From the NCBI GenBank assembly GCA_943735955.1, contig OX030957.1, positions 387,001-451,000 of the forward strand: a DNA stretch of 64,000 nt. The letters are read 5' to 3'. The translations under genes and the position numbers were made by a program. This document shows, piece after piece, positions 1 through 13,909 of this stretch (position 1 is the first letter of the stretch; every line of letters starts with the position of its first letter). The DNA comes from Piscicola geometra. Lineage: Eukaryota; Annelida; Clitellata; Hirudinida; Piscicolidae. The notes under the pieces are model-generated. The model saw nothing but the letters and a program-made list of their open reading frames with translations. It was not told where the DNA came from and searched no databases.

Positions 1-3000
1 TTTTCTTTTATTCGTCCAATTCTTTCAATTTGTCCATTAAATTTTTTTCGCATTTCAAATCAACTTATAAAGTTTAATTTTTTTATTCCTTTCAAGGTTT
101 TTAAAATAAAATAGTTTACAAAATCATTTCTTTTAAGATCTTAACACTTGAAATGTTTAAAAACATCACTTTGGTTTTGAAATGTCATTTTGTAGATAGC
201 TTCAAGATCTTCACAGAGCTTCCCATTCCGTTTCTCGAGGCCTGCATTCCCAGCTTTATGTATTCTGACAGGGCTTAACTGCAAGTTTGCCAACATGCGT
301 GTAACTCTTTAGCAAACATTAAAAAAATACATTTGGGAATGTCTGTACCAAATCGAATCTGACTCCGTATTCCTGTTACTTTTCTTTAAAAGTAACGTTT
401 TTGACGGTGCCTTTTGTCACATTTAAAGGCCTATAAAGGGTCGATATGTTAGAAAGAAGAAAAGAAAAAAAAAGAAAAAAATGATCTTAAAAAAAATACA
501 ATATGAAGTTAATAAATAAAAAAGAAAATAAATAAAAAAAAGGAAGAAAGAAAGATGCCTTTACAGCTTGCAAGATGGGCTTTAAGGGCAGCTTTATGAC
601 GTGTCTGTGACTTTTATGCTTGTTATTTTTGCTGTTGTTGTTGCTATTTTTTGTTACCAGTGTTCTTTGATTGATATTGTTATTGCTTCCATTAATATTT
701 CCGATGGAAAGATCGTTTTTATTAATTCGAGTCTTTTACTCGGTTTCTGCCTTGAATAATAACGACTGCGTCGCCTCCTTTTATGTCTCTTTAATTCATT
801 CAATAGCCTCAAACGCCTTCAATGCGCAGCTGTGACGGCTCCTTGAGTACCTGCCCCTCCCACACTGCACACTTCGCTGGGGAGAATCATCACCTCCACT
901 TCAAATTGACTTTCACGCCACTCTTAAACTACAGTTTTGGTATTAAATCAATCGGAAACATACAGATTTTTAAATTTAAAAATTATTTTTTGATTTCCTT
1001 CAATTCCCGATTCTGGTCTATTAATCTCGGAGAGAAAAAAACCATCGTCTCAATCAGCGAACACGATACGTGAAATAGAAGGAAAAAAACATTTCTTTTA
1101 TTGTTTATTAAATTTAACTTCATTCATTTGTATTCAAAAGCACAGCAGAGTCTTGATCTAGTTTGTTAGAACGTCGTGAGTGTTCTGGCTGTTGACCTTC
1201 AATTTTATGCAAAACTATTCAAAACCTGCTTCGCAATACAATTACATACAATGCGACAAAAGTTTTAAAAATTCACATTTCAACTTTATCGTTTCATTTC
1301 TCATTTGATTATTTTTCAAGAATAAACCCCACCTATAATGAAAGAGGTTGATGATGATGTTGAGAATATATAAATGAAATTTGAGCATTTGAAAAAATAA
1401 TGAAATTATGATTATGATGATGATGATCAAAAATACTATTATATTATTTACAAAACTCTTCGTTACGAGCAGCAAAGCTGCTAATTTATATATTTCTTTA
1501 TTTATTCGTGTTAGAATTGCCTATGCTGGGTGTTCATGTTTGTGCGTAAGTGAGTGTGTGTGTCGGTGTGTTTGCGTGTTAGTGGGTGTGCGTGTTGGTG
1601 TGTGTGCGTGTTTGTGATCATCTAATCTATCGCTTTTGTGTGACTGTGCATGTCTATGTGTTTGTTTGTGTGCCTTCATCTGTGTCCGCTTGTTCGACCA
1701 ACCACTGAATATGCATATTGTGGCCCTCCCATTCATGCATATTCATGGGAATTTAATTGATACACAACAAACAGACTTTCACAAAACGGTGTTTCAGCCA
1801 AATTAAAAGCCGACAACCGATGCGATGAATTTTTAATTGGGCTGCTGTGGCGCTAGGGCAATCTGCTAACGAGTCCCAAAGAAGCGGTGTAGCAGGCTCG
1901 TCTGCCAAATCAATCAGCTTCTGGAATGCCAAAAAAGAAAACACAATTCCAATGGAAATACAATGGAATTAACCAGAGGAGCACATGCTAAGTCAATCGA
2001 ATTTTTAATTTTTAGGGTTTTTAGGTTTTTTCTTTTTAAAGATTTTTTCATAATACACATTTACAAAAATATAATTTCATAACAACATCAAAAATTTTAA
2101 TTAAATTTTTTGGTTTAAAATATGTCTTGAATTGTTTAAAAATTGTTAAACCGAATGAATTTTAAAGACAAACTATTCAAAGGCATGTTTCAAAAATTGA
2201 ATGAGTTTTCTGAAAGGTTTTTTTGCATTTCAATGTAAATTGAGCGCAAATGAAACGAAGAAAGAGGCAGAGAGGCCGTACAGTCGGCAAAGGCATTGTA
2301 GACGAGATATTTAAATGCATTATATTTAAGACGAGATCCAAGAATAAAACTTCATTTGTCGGATTAATCACAATAAAGCTTTGTGTCTTTGGGTCAGTCT
2401 GATTCCCAATCTCAATATATATGTGTTTATTCATTCATTAATGCGTAAATCCAGTCTACAATTTGAACTCTTTTTTTGAATGTTTTTCATGCAGTCTTAA
2501 AATTTAAGAATTGATTCTTTAGCATATAGAAGATTTCATAATTATTTAAATTGTTAAATTTTACAAATTATTTAATAATTGAAATTTAAGTTTAATTTTG
2601 GAAGCAACTTCTCGTGTTCGTTTGCCATAAAATTGCTCGGTCGAATATGTTTACGGAGGTACAGATAAACACACCCAACCACGTGTGAGGAGCTTGTAAT
2701 TGAATGTTATTGTAATTGTTGTTGTAGATGACAATGTTGTTGTTTTTTGTGTTGTTGTTATTGTTGTGGCGCATTATTGTTCTTTTCATGTCCAAAGGTA
2801 GCCAGAGTCGTGGCATGAATGTGGAAATATGTAACCGCTGTTGCTTTTGTTGTTGTAGTTATATTATGTTGTTATTTTAGTTTAATGTTGTTGTTGGTGC
2901 TTTATTATTGTGTTGTTGTTGCTGTTTTATTATTATGATGTTTTTGAAAAGTGCTTTGGAGCTCTCTGGCGTGTTGTTTAGAGAGGAAGTTGGTTTAATT

Positions 3001-4260
3001 TAGTTGTTGAAGCAAGCAAAATAAAACCTTGAAACATAAACGAGCGACTAAATTTGAATAAATAAAAAATAAACAAAATAATCAAAAGAAAATCGTTACC
3101 TCTAAAACAAAGTTATTCAAATAAAATAAATATTTTATTATTTTCATTTTTATTTTCATTTTATTACTCTGATATAAATTTATTATTATTACTACTGTGG
3201 CGGTTATAAAATTTCATCCTTATCAAATTTAATGCCCTGCTCACTGCATAGACGACCAAATACGCTCCTTGTTGTGCTTTCCATGATTTCTTCCATTATT
3301 TATTTTATATATTTAATATTATTTTTCTCTTTGCAATTATTTTCAGTTTGGATATTTCATTTGCTTCTTTTATTTTTTGGTACTTATATTTTCAAATGTT
3401 GTTTTATAGGCTCGCCATCATTGCCGGTTCCGCTAAAAAGATGGACTTTATATTCAACCTACGACTCTTTCCACAAATTTTAATCTCAAAACGACGATGA
3501 TTCCTGAGGGTTATGTCTGAGGCGATGTTTCATTGTTAGTGAGAAGCATTGATGTGAAAGAAGTGATGGGAATAAGTGGATAGAATAGTTGAAAATACAA
3601 AAAAAACTTAGATAGAAACATGTTTTTGCCAACTTCACAACAGGTAATTGAAAAAAATAAATAAAATATGGTGGCGTTTTGACTCCTTCAGGCACTGTGA
3701 GGAACATAAAATTTAGTTTTGGATTTTTAGATTTGTGGCCATTCACCGAAGTTTTAATTAATGTATGACCCTCACCGAATCTAAAAGTTTCAGTCGCACA
3801 AGACATTAATTTAGCGTCTAAACACTACTTCATTTCATGCTTTTCGATATTTAAAATGTTTTATTTAAACTTTAAATTCGGAAAAAGTCAAATTGATGGA
3901 TTCGAGAATAAATAGCTTGTTTAAAAATAAGTTTAGAGTTAATTAAATACTTTTAAAATCCAATTTATTTTTAAATTAATAGGATTTGGAAAAAAGTAAA
4001 TTAAGTTTTTTTTAAAGAATTGTATTTTGGTGAAGTTAAAGAACTAGGAACTTTTCCACAAAATCCGAGCTTATGTTGCAAAAAGAACTAATTTTTTCCG
4101 ATTAACATTTTAAACATAACCTTTCGTTTTTAAAGTACTCAACAGAGTTTCACCAACGTTCCAAACAAAATCCAGTTTCAGAACTTCACTACTCAACCTC
4201 TTGCAATCCACTGAAATGGTTCTTCTAGTAACTTCTGTAACTCCACCACTCCTCCTCCAG
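1..4260. other. AT-rich non-coding stretch left of the sushi gene
   Basis: I can support no coding exon here. It may hold upstream introns and exons of the receptor-like gene that becomes readable at 4261. The stretch carries runs of A and T, GTT/TTG-rich low-complexity DNA at 2700-2950, and a short patch of higher GC at about 1840-1945. An open stretch at 189-300 sits between an AG and a GT, but it has no recognisable protein signature. Confidence 0.5.
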
Positions 4261-7200
4261 CTGTCGGCTGCAGGGACGCCGACATCTTCTCCAACTCGAC
4301 ATCGCAACGCCATGATGACGTCACTGTAGTCAAATGCAGTCTTTCTGACGCAACCTACACCCTCACCTGCATCAACAACACCTGGATCGGACACATCATA
4401 GACTGTAACCAAGGTAACAAATGTACGTTTGTCTCAGCCTCTTATTTAGCTCTCATGTCTGCTTGAAATTGCATCTTGATAATGCGTAATTTTTTTTTAG
4501 TCATTTAGAAAATCAATGTGATTGAAAAATAAATGTAAATCACGAAATTATGAAGCAAAAGTAGTCGAATCGTAGGCGTGACTGGAAACATCGTGATGAT
4601 GAAAGCTGGTGGCATTGTTGCTTGACAGAACTGCAGAACTCAAGAACACGAGGGTGGAATACAAGTTTAAAGTTCGACGTAATGCAGCTTGAGTTTTGTG
4701 TAGAAAAGACTTGAAGGTTGTAGATGGAATAGGTAGATAAGTTATCCGAGGTCGATAAAGTTTGACACTCGACATTTCAGTTAATTTTCTAATTTACTAA
4801 TAGTTTCGTCGAAAAGGTCCGATGGAGTGCGATGATATATGCTTTCTTGGGATGTTAAATGAGCGTTTGATGCCTGGAACGGCAAGATTAATTGATGGTG
4901 GGGTGGACTCTGCTTGATGCTGGAAGACTGGAAAGTGCATGGTTCGTGAAGTCAGCTTGAATGTCCGGTGATTAATTGAGCAGTTTATTCAATTTTAAAT
5001 AAATCTTTCGTCAATAACTCATTCTAAATTTTCTTTTAATTTCATGGCATAAGATTTAATTTTTTGTGGGATTTCTTTCGGCTACTTTAGAATTTATTAA
5101 GAATTTTGATTTCGAAAACTATTCCTTTTAAAATAAAAAAACTGCAACAGAAGTTTTGTTGATTCAGTTTGTTAGCATCCATTTTTCTAAATGTACTACA
5201 GATGTTTTATGATGATTAAATGGAATATTTTACCAAAAGATCCGAAACAACGCCAAGGCACAGAGATATAGCTTCACGCAACAATAAACTAACTGCCTGT
5301 AAGGTGATATTACTGCTAATAACGAAATAAATATCATTAAAAAGGGTATGCAACGGCCTTCAAACGATAGAAAAAACTTGAGCATTTCAAAGATAACTCC
5401 ACAAAAAGTAGAAATCGTTTAAATTCAGCATCAGTATCGGTTTCAAATTCACATCTGACATAGCTTCTAAAGAGTCGAGTGATCACATAGTGCCACGGAC
5501 ACAGACATGCTTGTTCGGTCTTCTTCCAGTAAATATGGCGTATTTTCAGAGCGTGGTAGGTGTTTGGTCTCAGGATGAGTTTCATTAGCCGTGCATTATT
5601 TTCTAATCGCACTTCTGCAAATGGAAACTTGAAAAATTCGTTTATTCTCGAGAAGCATTCATAATTAATTATTAAACACTAGACTATTAGTTCAATAGCT
5701 TATTTACATGATCTTAAAATATGTTTTTAATAAACATTAATATCAAAAAATTTTAATGAATTTGTTTCTAAGTTTATAATTTAATTCCCGTTCTTTTTTC
5801 AATTTGAGCTACAATTAAAAATGAACAATAAATGCGACAGCCTATTTTGGAATAAAAATCAAGGCATGAAGATCCTTTGATTTGAATTTATTGCGCAACC
5901 AACTATTTTGAATATAGGCTCAATAAACATGTATTAAACTCAAAACTAACATTCAATTGCTAGAGACTAAGTTCATAAATTTTCATTTCCCGATTCACCG
6001 AATTTTCCTTTAAAGATTTAAAAATCATTATAAAATGAGATAAAAATTATAATGCAATAAACGCTAAATCCGCTTAAATTCGATCTAAGAAGTCGATTTT
6101 TCTCCTCCGACTCGAGTTTAATTCAATCGTGAATAATTAAAACTCCGTGAAAGCGTTCCGACAGTTAGTTTATTTATTTATTTATTTATTTAAATAGTAT
6201 TTAAATGAAATTGAAAAGCTTTTTAGATGCATTGTTTCTGAAAGATTAATGAGGCATATGCGCACAATCAGCAGCAGGTCTTCAAAGCAAGAAACAACAT
6301 ATTTCTCACGGACAAAAAGAGTCTTGCCTTCATCATTCAACCATTTGACACTCACTCACCTACACTTTTTACCAACTTTCATAATTCATTCGTCCAACAC
6401 TCAACTTCAACCTAACCAACTTATCACACAAAACGCCTAAGTTTTTCCCTATTTTTTTAGTTTATTAATTTAACCACATTTATAAACATTTAAACAAAAA
6501 CAAAAATGACAAACAAAAACAATGAAAAAAACAAACCAATATGCAAACATAGAAACATACTCTAAATGTATAGAAGAGCTCGAAAAAAAACAAAAATTCA
6601 AAGACAAACGCAATTTTTTTGATACTCATTATCGTCAATCATCTTTCACGCACGTCTGAACAAAAGCGGGAAATAAATGCTGCAAAGGTGCTAATTGACA
6701 ATATAAAAACTTCATCATAACACTAATGAAAATAACCGCAATAAAAACATTTGTTGTGTGAAAAAGAAAAGTTTCAACAACAAAAACCTTGTCCGGATTT
6801 GTGATTCGAGATGAAACGGGAGAGGCTTAAGCTGATATGCGCCAGTAGGTGAATTGGAAAGGATTAGAGGAAATGGAGAAGTGCTGCAAGAGATGAGAGG
6901 AACTGTTTCCATTAAATTATTTTGTATAGATTAAAAATTCCGTTTTACAGAAATTAATAACAAATTCAAGGCATTGTAATCACCGAATTCATAGGGTTAG
7001 ATGTAGAACGGATAATTATGAAATAACAGTAAAAAAATAATTTTGAGAATTAAATTCACTCTCATTTTAACTTTGAAAGAGTAAATTAATATGATTATTT
7101 GAAGCTTTTTCATCTTAACCCTGTTTGTCATTTGCTTGAGGCTTTTGCAAACATCTTTCTGCAATTTTCTTTAAGCATTCCATTCATCATTTTGTCGCAA

Positions 7201-10081
7201 AGTTGCACATGTACCAACTAACACTTAATCTATCCTGGAAGACATGTGCATCTAGATCTGAGACTGGCGCTATTAATTACACGTTCATTAATATCTTTTC
7301 TCTTTATTCTCTTAAACATAATGATACTTTTGAACATTCTTATTATTATTTTCATCGCAAGAACAAATAGATTCCAGAACTTTTGATTATATACAAGTTG
7401 ATGCGCGATCGCATGCACTAGAGACATATATATTTGCGGCACCTTCCCACCTCTCCATGATTAATACATCCGGGTCACTGAAATGCTGCATCGCTGTTGC
7501 AGTCTGTTGCGCAAGGTACGAAGCACAAGATAACTTGAATGATCGTTTATATGGCATGTAATGACGTTCCATTGTAGCCTACGTGCTGAAGCAGTTAATA
7601 GAAAATTGAGAAAACTAGACAAAATGGTCTAACTTTTGAAGAGCCAAACCCTGAAGGGTGTTGCAACTTGATATACTTATCGACTTTTACGTTTTTGTTG
7701 CAAATATTTACGTTTATTGAATTTCAATTAATTATTTTTATTTTAAATAATTATTTTATACGTTTTCAAAATGATCATTTCTACTTCCATAGTTACGCCT
7801 CTTCCCTGGAGCTTCTACAACATTTTCGACCGTAACAACTTTCCTTTCGGTAATTTGACAAAGCATAAGAACTTTTTAGACATTTTTTAAAATCAGATAA
7901 AAAGTTATTGTATTCATCTTAAATATTTTAATATTCAAATAAGTTTTAGTTGACATATTTATTAGTTGATATAGAACATAAGCCTTTTATGATCAAAAAT
8001 CACTCACCTCACTTCCTCCTTACACATCCTTCCATTGCTTCTTTTGGCATCTAACCATTTTATTCTTTTATTTTTCTATTTTGAATCTTATAATTTACTT
8101 TATTTTTACTTTTCACCAAGGTATATTGGTGGTCGTGTCATCAGGGGTGGCCCTGGGAATCTTCCTTGGTGGACTGCTTCTCGTGTGTGTGGTCGTGTAC
8201 ATGAAAAGGTGGGTGAAAATGGGAAAGGGTGGGTAGATAGAAAAATATACCAACTAAAAAATGGGTGTAAGTAAGAGTGGAAAAAACGTTTAATGAAATG
8301 TGATGCTAAACATGCATTGTAATTACGTAATGTTTGATTGGTTAAGAGAGAAATCAGTAGAGAGGTAATAGCTTTCGTTGACGTTTTTCAAAATTGGGAA
8401 AAGTATGATAGTCTCAAAAATCGCTGTAGGAAAATGATTCAATCGGATAAAATGATGCAAGATTATTTGATTCGAAATGAAACTTTCTTATGTAGAGACA
8501 TAACTCAGAAACGTCGGCACTATTGAAATAATCATAATACATAATTAATGAAAGAATTTCTCAATTCTGTAAAAATCTTTTTATAATATTGCCTTACGAA
8601 GAAAAATAATGGACGGATAGCATTAAATATTTTGGTCACGTGTTTGTCGGGCCCAAAAGCAATTGTAACGCTATAATTAAAACGTGTTTGCCTCGTTGTT
8701 TTCATTGCAATTCCATTTAATTGTTCTATTCTTATTCTTTCATCGAGTTATAGCAAAACTGGCTATCTGGTCCTAGTGTGTTAATAGTTTGTAAAAAGCG
8801 CAAAACTTTTATTTAAAGATTTTTTTTACGCCGGAATTAAATTGCGTACGCCGATGCTAGTTGAATTATCGAATTGTGAGCAGACATTTGTAAATAACTT
8901 GCGGTCTTTTAATTCCTCAGAGTCTCCTTGAGGCTTCGACCCGGGCTTAAACGAGAAGTAGATTTATTCAGTGCCTGCGTATAGAAATGTCTCCATCCAT
9001 TTTCTCTTTAATTTGTCCATCTGGCTCTCGCAACAAATGAGGACTTCCAAATGTCGTGTGAACTGATAGCGTATTTATTTTGCTTTTTTGGTAAAATTCT
9101 AAACAATTTATCCTTAAAGTGTTTTCAAAAACAATGGCTTAAAAATAGTCTTATTTTTTTCTATGTGGGAGTAAAACAACGTTTAAAAAATTAGCTTCAT
9201 CAAAATTCCATTAATTTACTTTCTTTTTCGCGTCATTTACCCGTACATCTTTTAGAAATTGTAATTGCTTTGGGAAACAAACTGAATATTTAATCAGAAG
9301 AGCCTAATAACGACCTCCAACAATACTTTTTCAAAGTCTTAAACGGTCTTACTAAGAAGTAATCAAAATAAAATAAAAGTTTTAATTTCTAACATAAGTA
9401 TTTTTTTATCAACTCAACAAAATCCGAACCACAGACAACAAGAGCTAGGCCAAAAGTTTGCCACCCACTTCAACGAAACTTCCCTGGACTACCAAACCGA
9501 AGCCACGCCGCCTGACGTCCTTGACTCAGCTTACCCCGACCCTTACTTTTCCGACGTAACCAGTGTCAGGTTCCAATCTATGAGTTTATCGTTGCCAAAA
9601 AAAACTATATAAATGTCTTCCATATTCACCTTCCAATTCATCCAATCCGATCAAACTATCATTTAGTTGCATCCTTCCCAACAGCCATGCGTCTGAGAAG
9701 CACGATGCGCACAGGCAGACGAGACAGAACCTCGTGGTCTGCAGCAAGGAAGAGGCAGATGTCATCAGACACAAATCAAATCTCAAACAACAACAACAAC
9801 AACAGCACCTTCAACTACACAACCATCTGCAACAACAACATCAACAACAACAAAACTTCCACAACCAGGTGCTCACGTACAACCACATGCACGCTGGCAA
9901 GTGCCACAACGCCATTGTCCAGTCTTCGTTTCCAGCGGTTGCCATGATGGAACACCAGGCACAAGCCGCCATCTGCTCCCATGACAACGACACTCCTCGT
10001 TGCTATGGCGAAGATCAACCGAATTCATTTTCTGTTTCTGCCGAAAAGAGCCATATGTATGAGCTCCCAAAAATATGCTAA
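4261..10081 (+). CDS. Single-pass membrane protein with sushi-like module (3' part of gene)
   Basis: Four exons join in phase: 4261-4413, 8121-8208, 9435-9569 and 9685-10081 (stop TAA). The 5' end is not found, so the gene is partial here. Exon 1 encodes a Cys-spaced module ending in NNTWIGHIIDC, which looks like the second half of a sushi/CCP domain, with N-glycosylation sequons (NST, NNT). Exon 2 encodes one hydrophobic helix (VVVSSGVALGIFLGGLLLVCVVV) followed by YMKR, a stop-transfer pattern. Exons 3-4 encode a cytoplasmic tail of about 175 residues: acidic and proline-containing at first, then with Gln runs (QQQQQQ) and many His. The inferred topology is type I, with the ectodomain outside. 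I do not recognise the family, so adhesion or receptor roles are guesses. The third exon's donor is taken as AG|GTTCCA at 9570 because only that phase (2) fits the last exon. Confidence 0.6.
8121..8208 (+). CDS. Transmembrane-helix exon of the sushi-like receptor gene
   Basis: The exon enters in phase 1 (joining CAA-G to GT) and leaves in phase 2 (AAA-AG|GTGGGT). It encodes about 29 residues: a 23-residue hydrophobic run followed by a basic end (MKRR across the junction). It is the best evidence that the weak exons on either side belong to one membrane protein. Confidence 0.65.
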
Positions 10082-10117
10082 TCTTCTGTATCTCTTCCTT
10101 GTTTATAGATGTTTTGT

Positions 10118-10670
<553 letters not shown>

Positions 10671-13600
10671 GTGATCGTGCGTATAAAGACGTGGACATGA
10701 GTGAGAGTTAGAAAGATACATATGTGGAAGGCACACCAGGATTAGCTACACATAAAAGCTAGAGAGTTTGAAGACAGAAAAAAACTTTAAAATATATAAA
10801 ACCGAAAGCGAAAAAGACACAACTGGCAAGGCATCAAGCTGGTGATGTGCATGGAAACTGTATTTTGAAGACCGAAGTAATCTGGCAAAGCATGGTGTTG
10901 TGGCTAATTAATCGTACATTTTGAGTTCGTATCGATGATCTGATTTGATGTTGAGTTGTCATCGATTTCGAGATTGAACATCAAATACCGTAATATAGAA
11001 AAATCTTTGGTTATATCTAAATTAATATTTTTCAAAATTCTGAAAATAAATATATTGTTTGAACATTTCTAAATCAATAAATATTGAATTAATTCGTTTG
11101 CTCTTTTATTAAATTTTCAAACCTATTTTAATTAAATTTTTTTCTCAAATTTTTAATTATTTTTTTAAATATTAAAAGGCATAATTTCCACCATAGACAT
11201 TCGAGTTTTTATATAGACGCTTTGAAACTTGTCTGAAATTAGAACCAAAACACAATAACTATTCCGAAACATAATGGTGTTCTAAAATTATAATGCCCAA
11301 AGATTCCTATATTTTACGGTTATACCTTCTGTGGTCTCTTACGCTTGTATGATGCTGCATCCATTCTGAAAAAGATTTAACAACTTCACTTGCAAAAATC
11401 CAATATTTGTGACCAAAACTTAGCACCTCCAAATCTGCCATTCCCACCTAAACAATCGCTGATGTAGCATTGAAGTTTAAACGAATGTCTAAAATATTCT
11501 TATTATTTCGAAAACAATATTTTTAGAATTCACCTTTGAATGGAAACATTCTTTCTCGTCTGATCTCTCCCATCTCAAACGTACCATTTTTGTTCATTTT
11601 CGTTTATTGGTACAACAATTTTCATTCGTACATCCTTATCATCGTTATCATGACGTCCGCGTTTCCATCATCATCATCATCATCATCACCATTTCATCTG
11701 AGTAGCCAGCATAATCGTCTTTCCATTCGAAACTCCGCATAAGCCATAAACTCTCCAGATTAGTATCTAAAAATATTGCTATTTTTTGTCTGTTTTTTTT
11801 AATATACGTTCACTTTCCTTGCATTTATTACTCATTCCTGTCTCTCAACACACTTCTCTCGTGCGAACATCACCAATGGATATTCACTAGGGTTTAAAAA
11901 ATTGTTTAACTAACCTATAGTTCCTAAATTCATTTATTATTTATATCTTCATTTATATATATCAAGCGCTTAAAACTTTTAGCCAGTCTGCAAGTGTAAC
12001 ATCTTTAATTAACGACTTCTTAATCATGGCGAATGTTTTGAAAGCTTGTGACAAAAACTAAGCTAATTATTCAAAGATTTGATGACAGTTACAAACCTAC
12101 CAAATCAAAATAATGAACAGAATTGTTTGAATTTAATTCGATTCAAATTGCCAGTAAAATTCAAAACATAACTTTAAATCTTGTTTTTAAGACGTTTTTT
12201 GCTGAAGGCTTCGAATCTCTGCGCCTGTTTGTCCTATTTGAATTTAACAATTCAAAAATGGTTAAGTTATCCATTCAAGCTGTTTGCATGCCGTTTAAGA
12301 CTGCCTGCAAACGCCGTATTGAATATTTTATTATATTTTTATATAAATATTGTGAATTTCGTGAAAAATAAAAATAAAACACGTGAGAACTTATTAAAGA
12401 AATGTATGCATACAATATATGAAAAGTTGATATCATTTTAATTAAAAAAAGTTCAAGTAAAAAAAATTTAAATACGAAAAAAAATCTTGAATGTCGTAAA
12501 CTCAGGTTTTTCAAAAAAGTATAATGGGGCTTGTTCTTGAGAGACTTTTGCAAACATTTTAAATTTATAACTTCATATGGTAAGATGATTACCTGAAAAA
12601 GCAGCTTCAAAATAATTTATTTTTTTTACAATTATTTTTCAAAAACCTCCTTTTAGAACTTCATTTTATAGGTTCTCAAGAGGGTGGAAAAATATTTTTT
12701 TTATAAAAGTAAAGCCGGCCTGGAGATTGAATTATAAATTAATAATATATTTTTAGAATCTTGTCGAGATTTAAGAATTAAAAAGAATTTAAATTTTTTC
12801 TAAAGTATTTGATTTTCATAGTCTTTTATTTTAAATTTCTATAAATAAATATTTTTTGAATTAAATAACAAATTTAATTCGACACTTTAACTAGAGCAAT
12901 AAAATGAAACTGACAAGTTAAGTTGAACAAGTACGCTCTAAGGAGAATTACAACACAAACATTCAAATAAAATATCAGATTTTTCTAGTCTTACGTAAAT
13001 AATAATTTTTTCAATTCGGTAAGAAAAATCAAAGTTTTTATTTATAACTTTGAAAACTAACTTTGAAACTTCAGAATCATTATTGAATAAAGGCATCCAC
13101 TTTTATCAGCTGAGACTGTAAGAGGTTCTTTATAGCCTTTGAAGCAGCCTAATCAAGTCTTCCCTGGGGAGAGAACAGAGAAGAACGCACAGTTATTTAA
13201 ACAAATTTGAGACCTGAAACGTTAATGCAAACACATCATGTCTTCAGCTTCAAAAATCATGCACAAAATTAGTAATAAAAGATGTTATTCAGGAAATAAA
13301 ACACCGAATAAAGTCAATGCGCAAATTCCATTATAATGAATGTTTATTCCCATGTTATTTACGCACACACTTGACACCCATACGAGCATCCATTAGAGGA
13401 GAAATGCTTGTGCATACTTGATTAGAATGTTATATAAGCGGCAATTAATTCGATATATGCCGGTGCCTAGACAGGTATATATAAATAGCGAAGATAAGTC
13501 AGTTTGTTTTACAATTCTTTTGGTTTTCTTGAAGTTTAGATCGATATGATTGTCAGTTAGATAAATATTATAATACAATTAAATGAAATAAATATAGTGA

Positions 13601-13828
13601 TTGCCATTAACGCTAAAATTTAAATAAAGATTACACTTTTGTAAGCTTTTATGATAAAACTATTATCACACAATTGAAAGAAAGACTAGTTAAGTAACAG
13701 CAATGTTTAATTGTGGGAAATGCTCGTGAGGCTCATTACTAATTGTAACACTTGAAGACTGCTCTAATTGCTGACTAAACTAATCGAAGTAAAAAATAAC
13801 AGTTCACTTTATAAAGGATTTACTTAAA
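10671..13828. other. Intergenic AT-rich DNA
   Basis: No coding exon recognised between the receptor-like gene and the Frizzled gene. It contains a short TCA repeat near 11667-11690 and otherwise only AT-rich low-complexity sequence. The Frizzled promoter must lie at the right end, but I see no clear TATA or initiator. Confidence 0.5.
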
Positions 13829-13909
13829 ATGTCGTTGCCACACTTATTTTGCAAGATAGTTTTCTTCACTTTGACCTTCTACTCTCTCCTGCCCTGTTGC
13901 CGTGCCTCA
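13829..13909 (+). other. Signal peptide of the Frizzled receptor
   Basis: The first ATG is followed by a short segment with one Lys and a hydrophobic core ([13 protein letters not shown]), then CCRAS, which fits a signal-peptidase site around residues 25-27. This supports 13829 as the true start. The donor at 13986 (CACACGG|GTCAGT) and acceptor at 14377 join in phase 1 to rebuild [12 protein letters not shown] of the CRD. Confidence 0.75.

Noticed and set aside
1753..1944. GC-richer patch with a minus-strand open frame (possible exon)
   Set aside because: No family signature and no in-phase neighbours; could be a conserved non-coding element, but nothing shows it.
5337..5612. 91-residue minus-strand open frame
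   Set aside because: Basic and plausible-looking, but no recognisable motif and no splice partners found.
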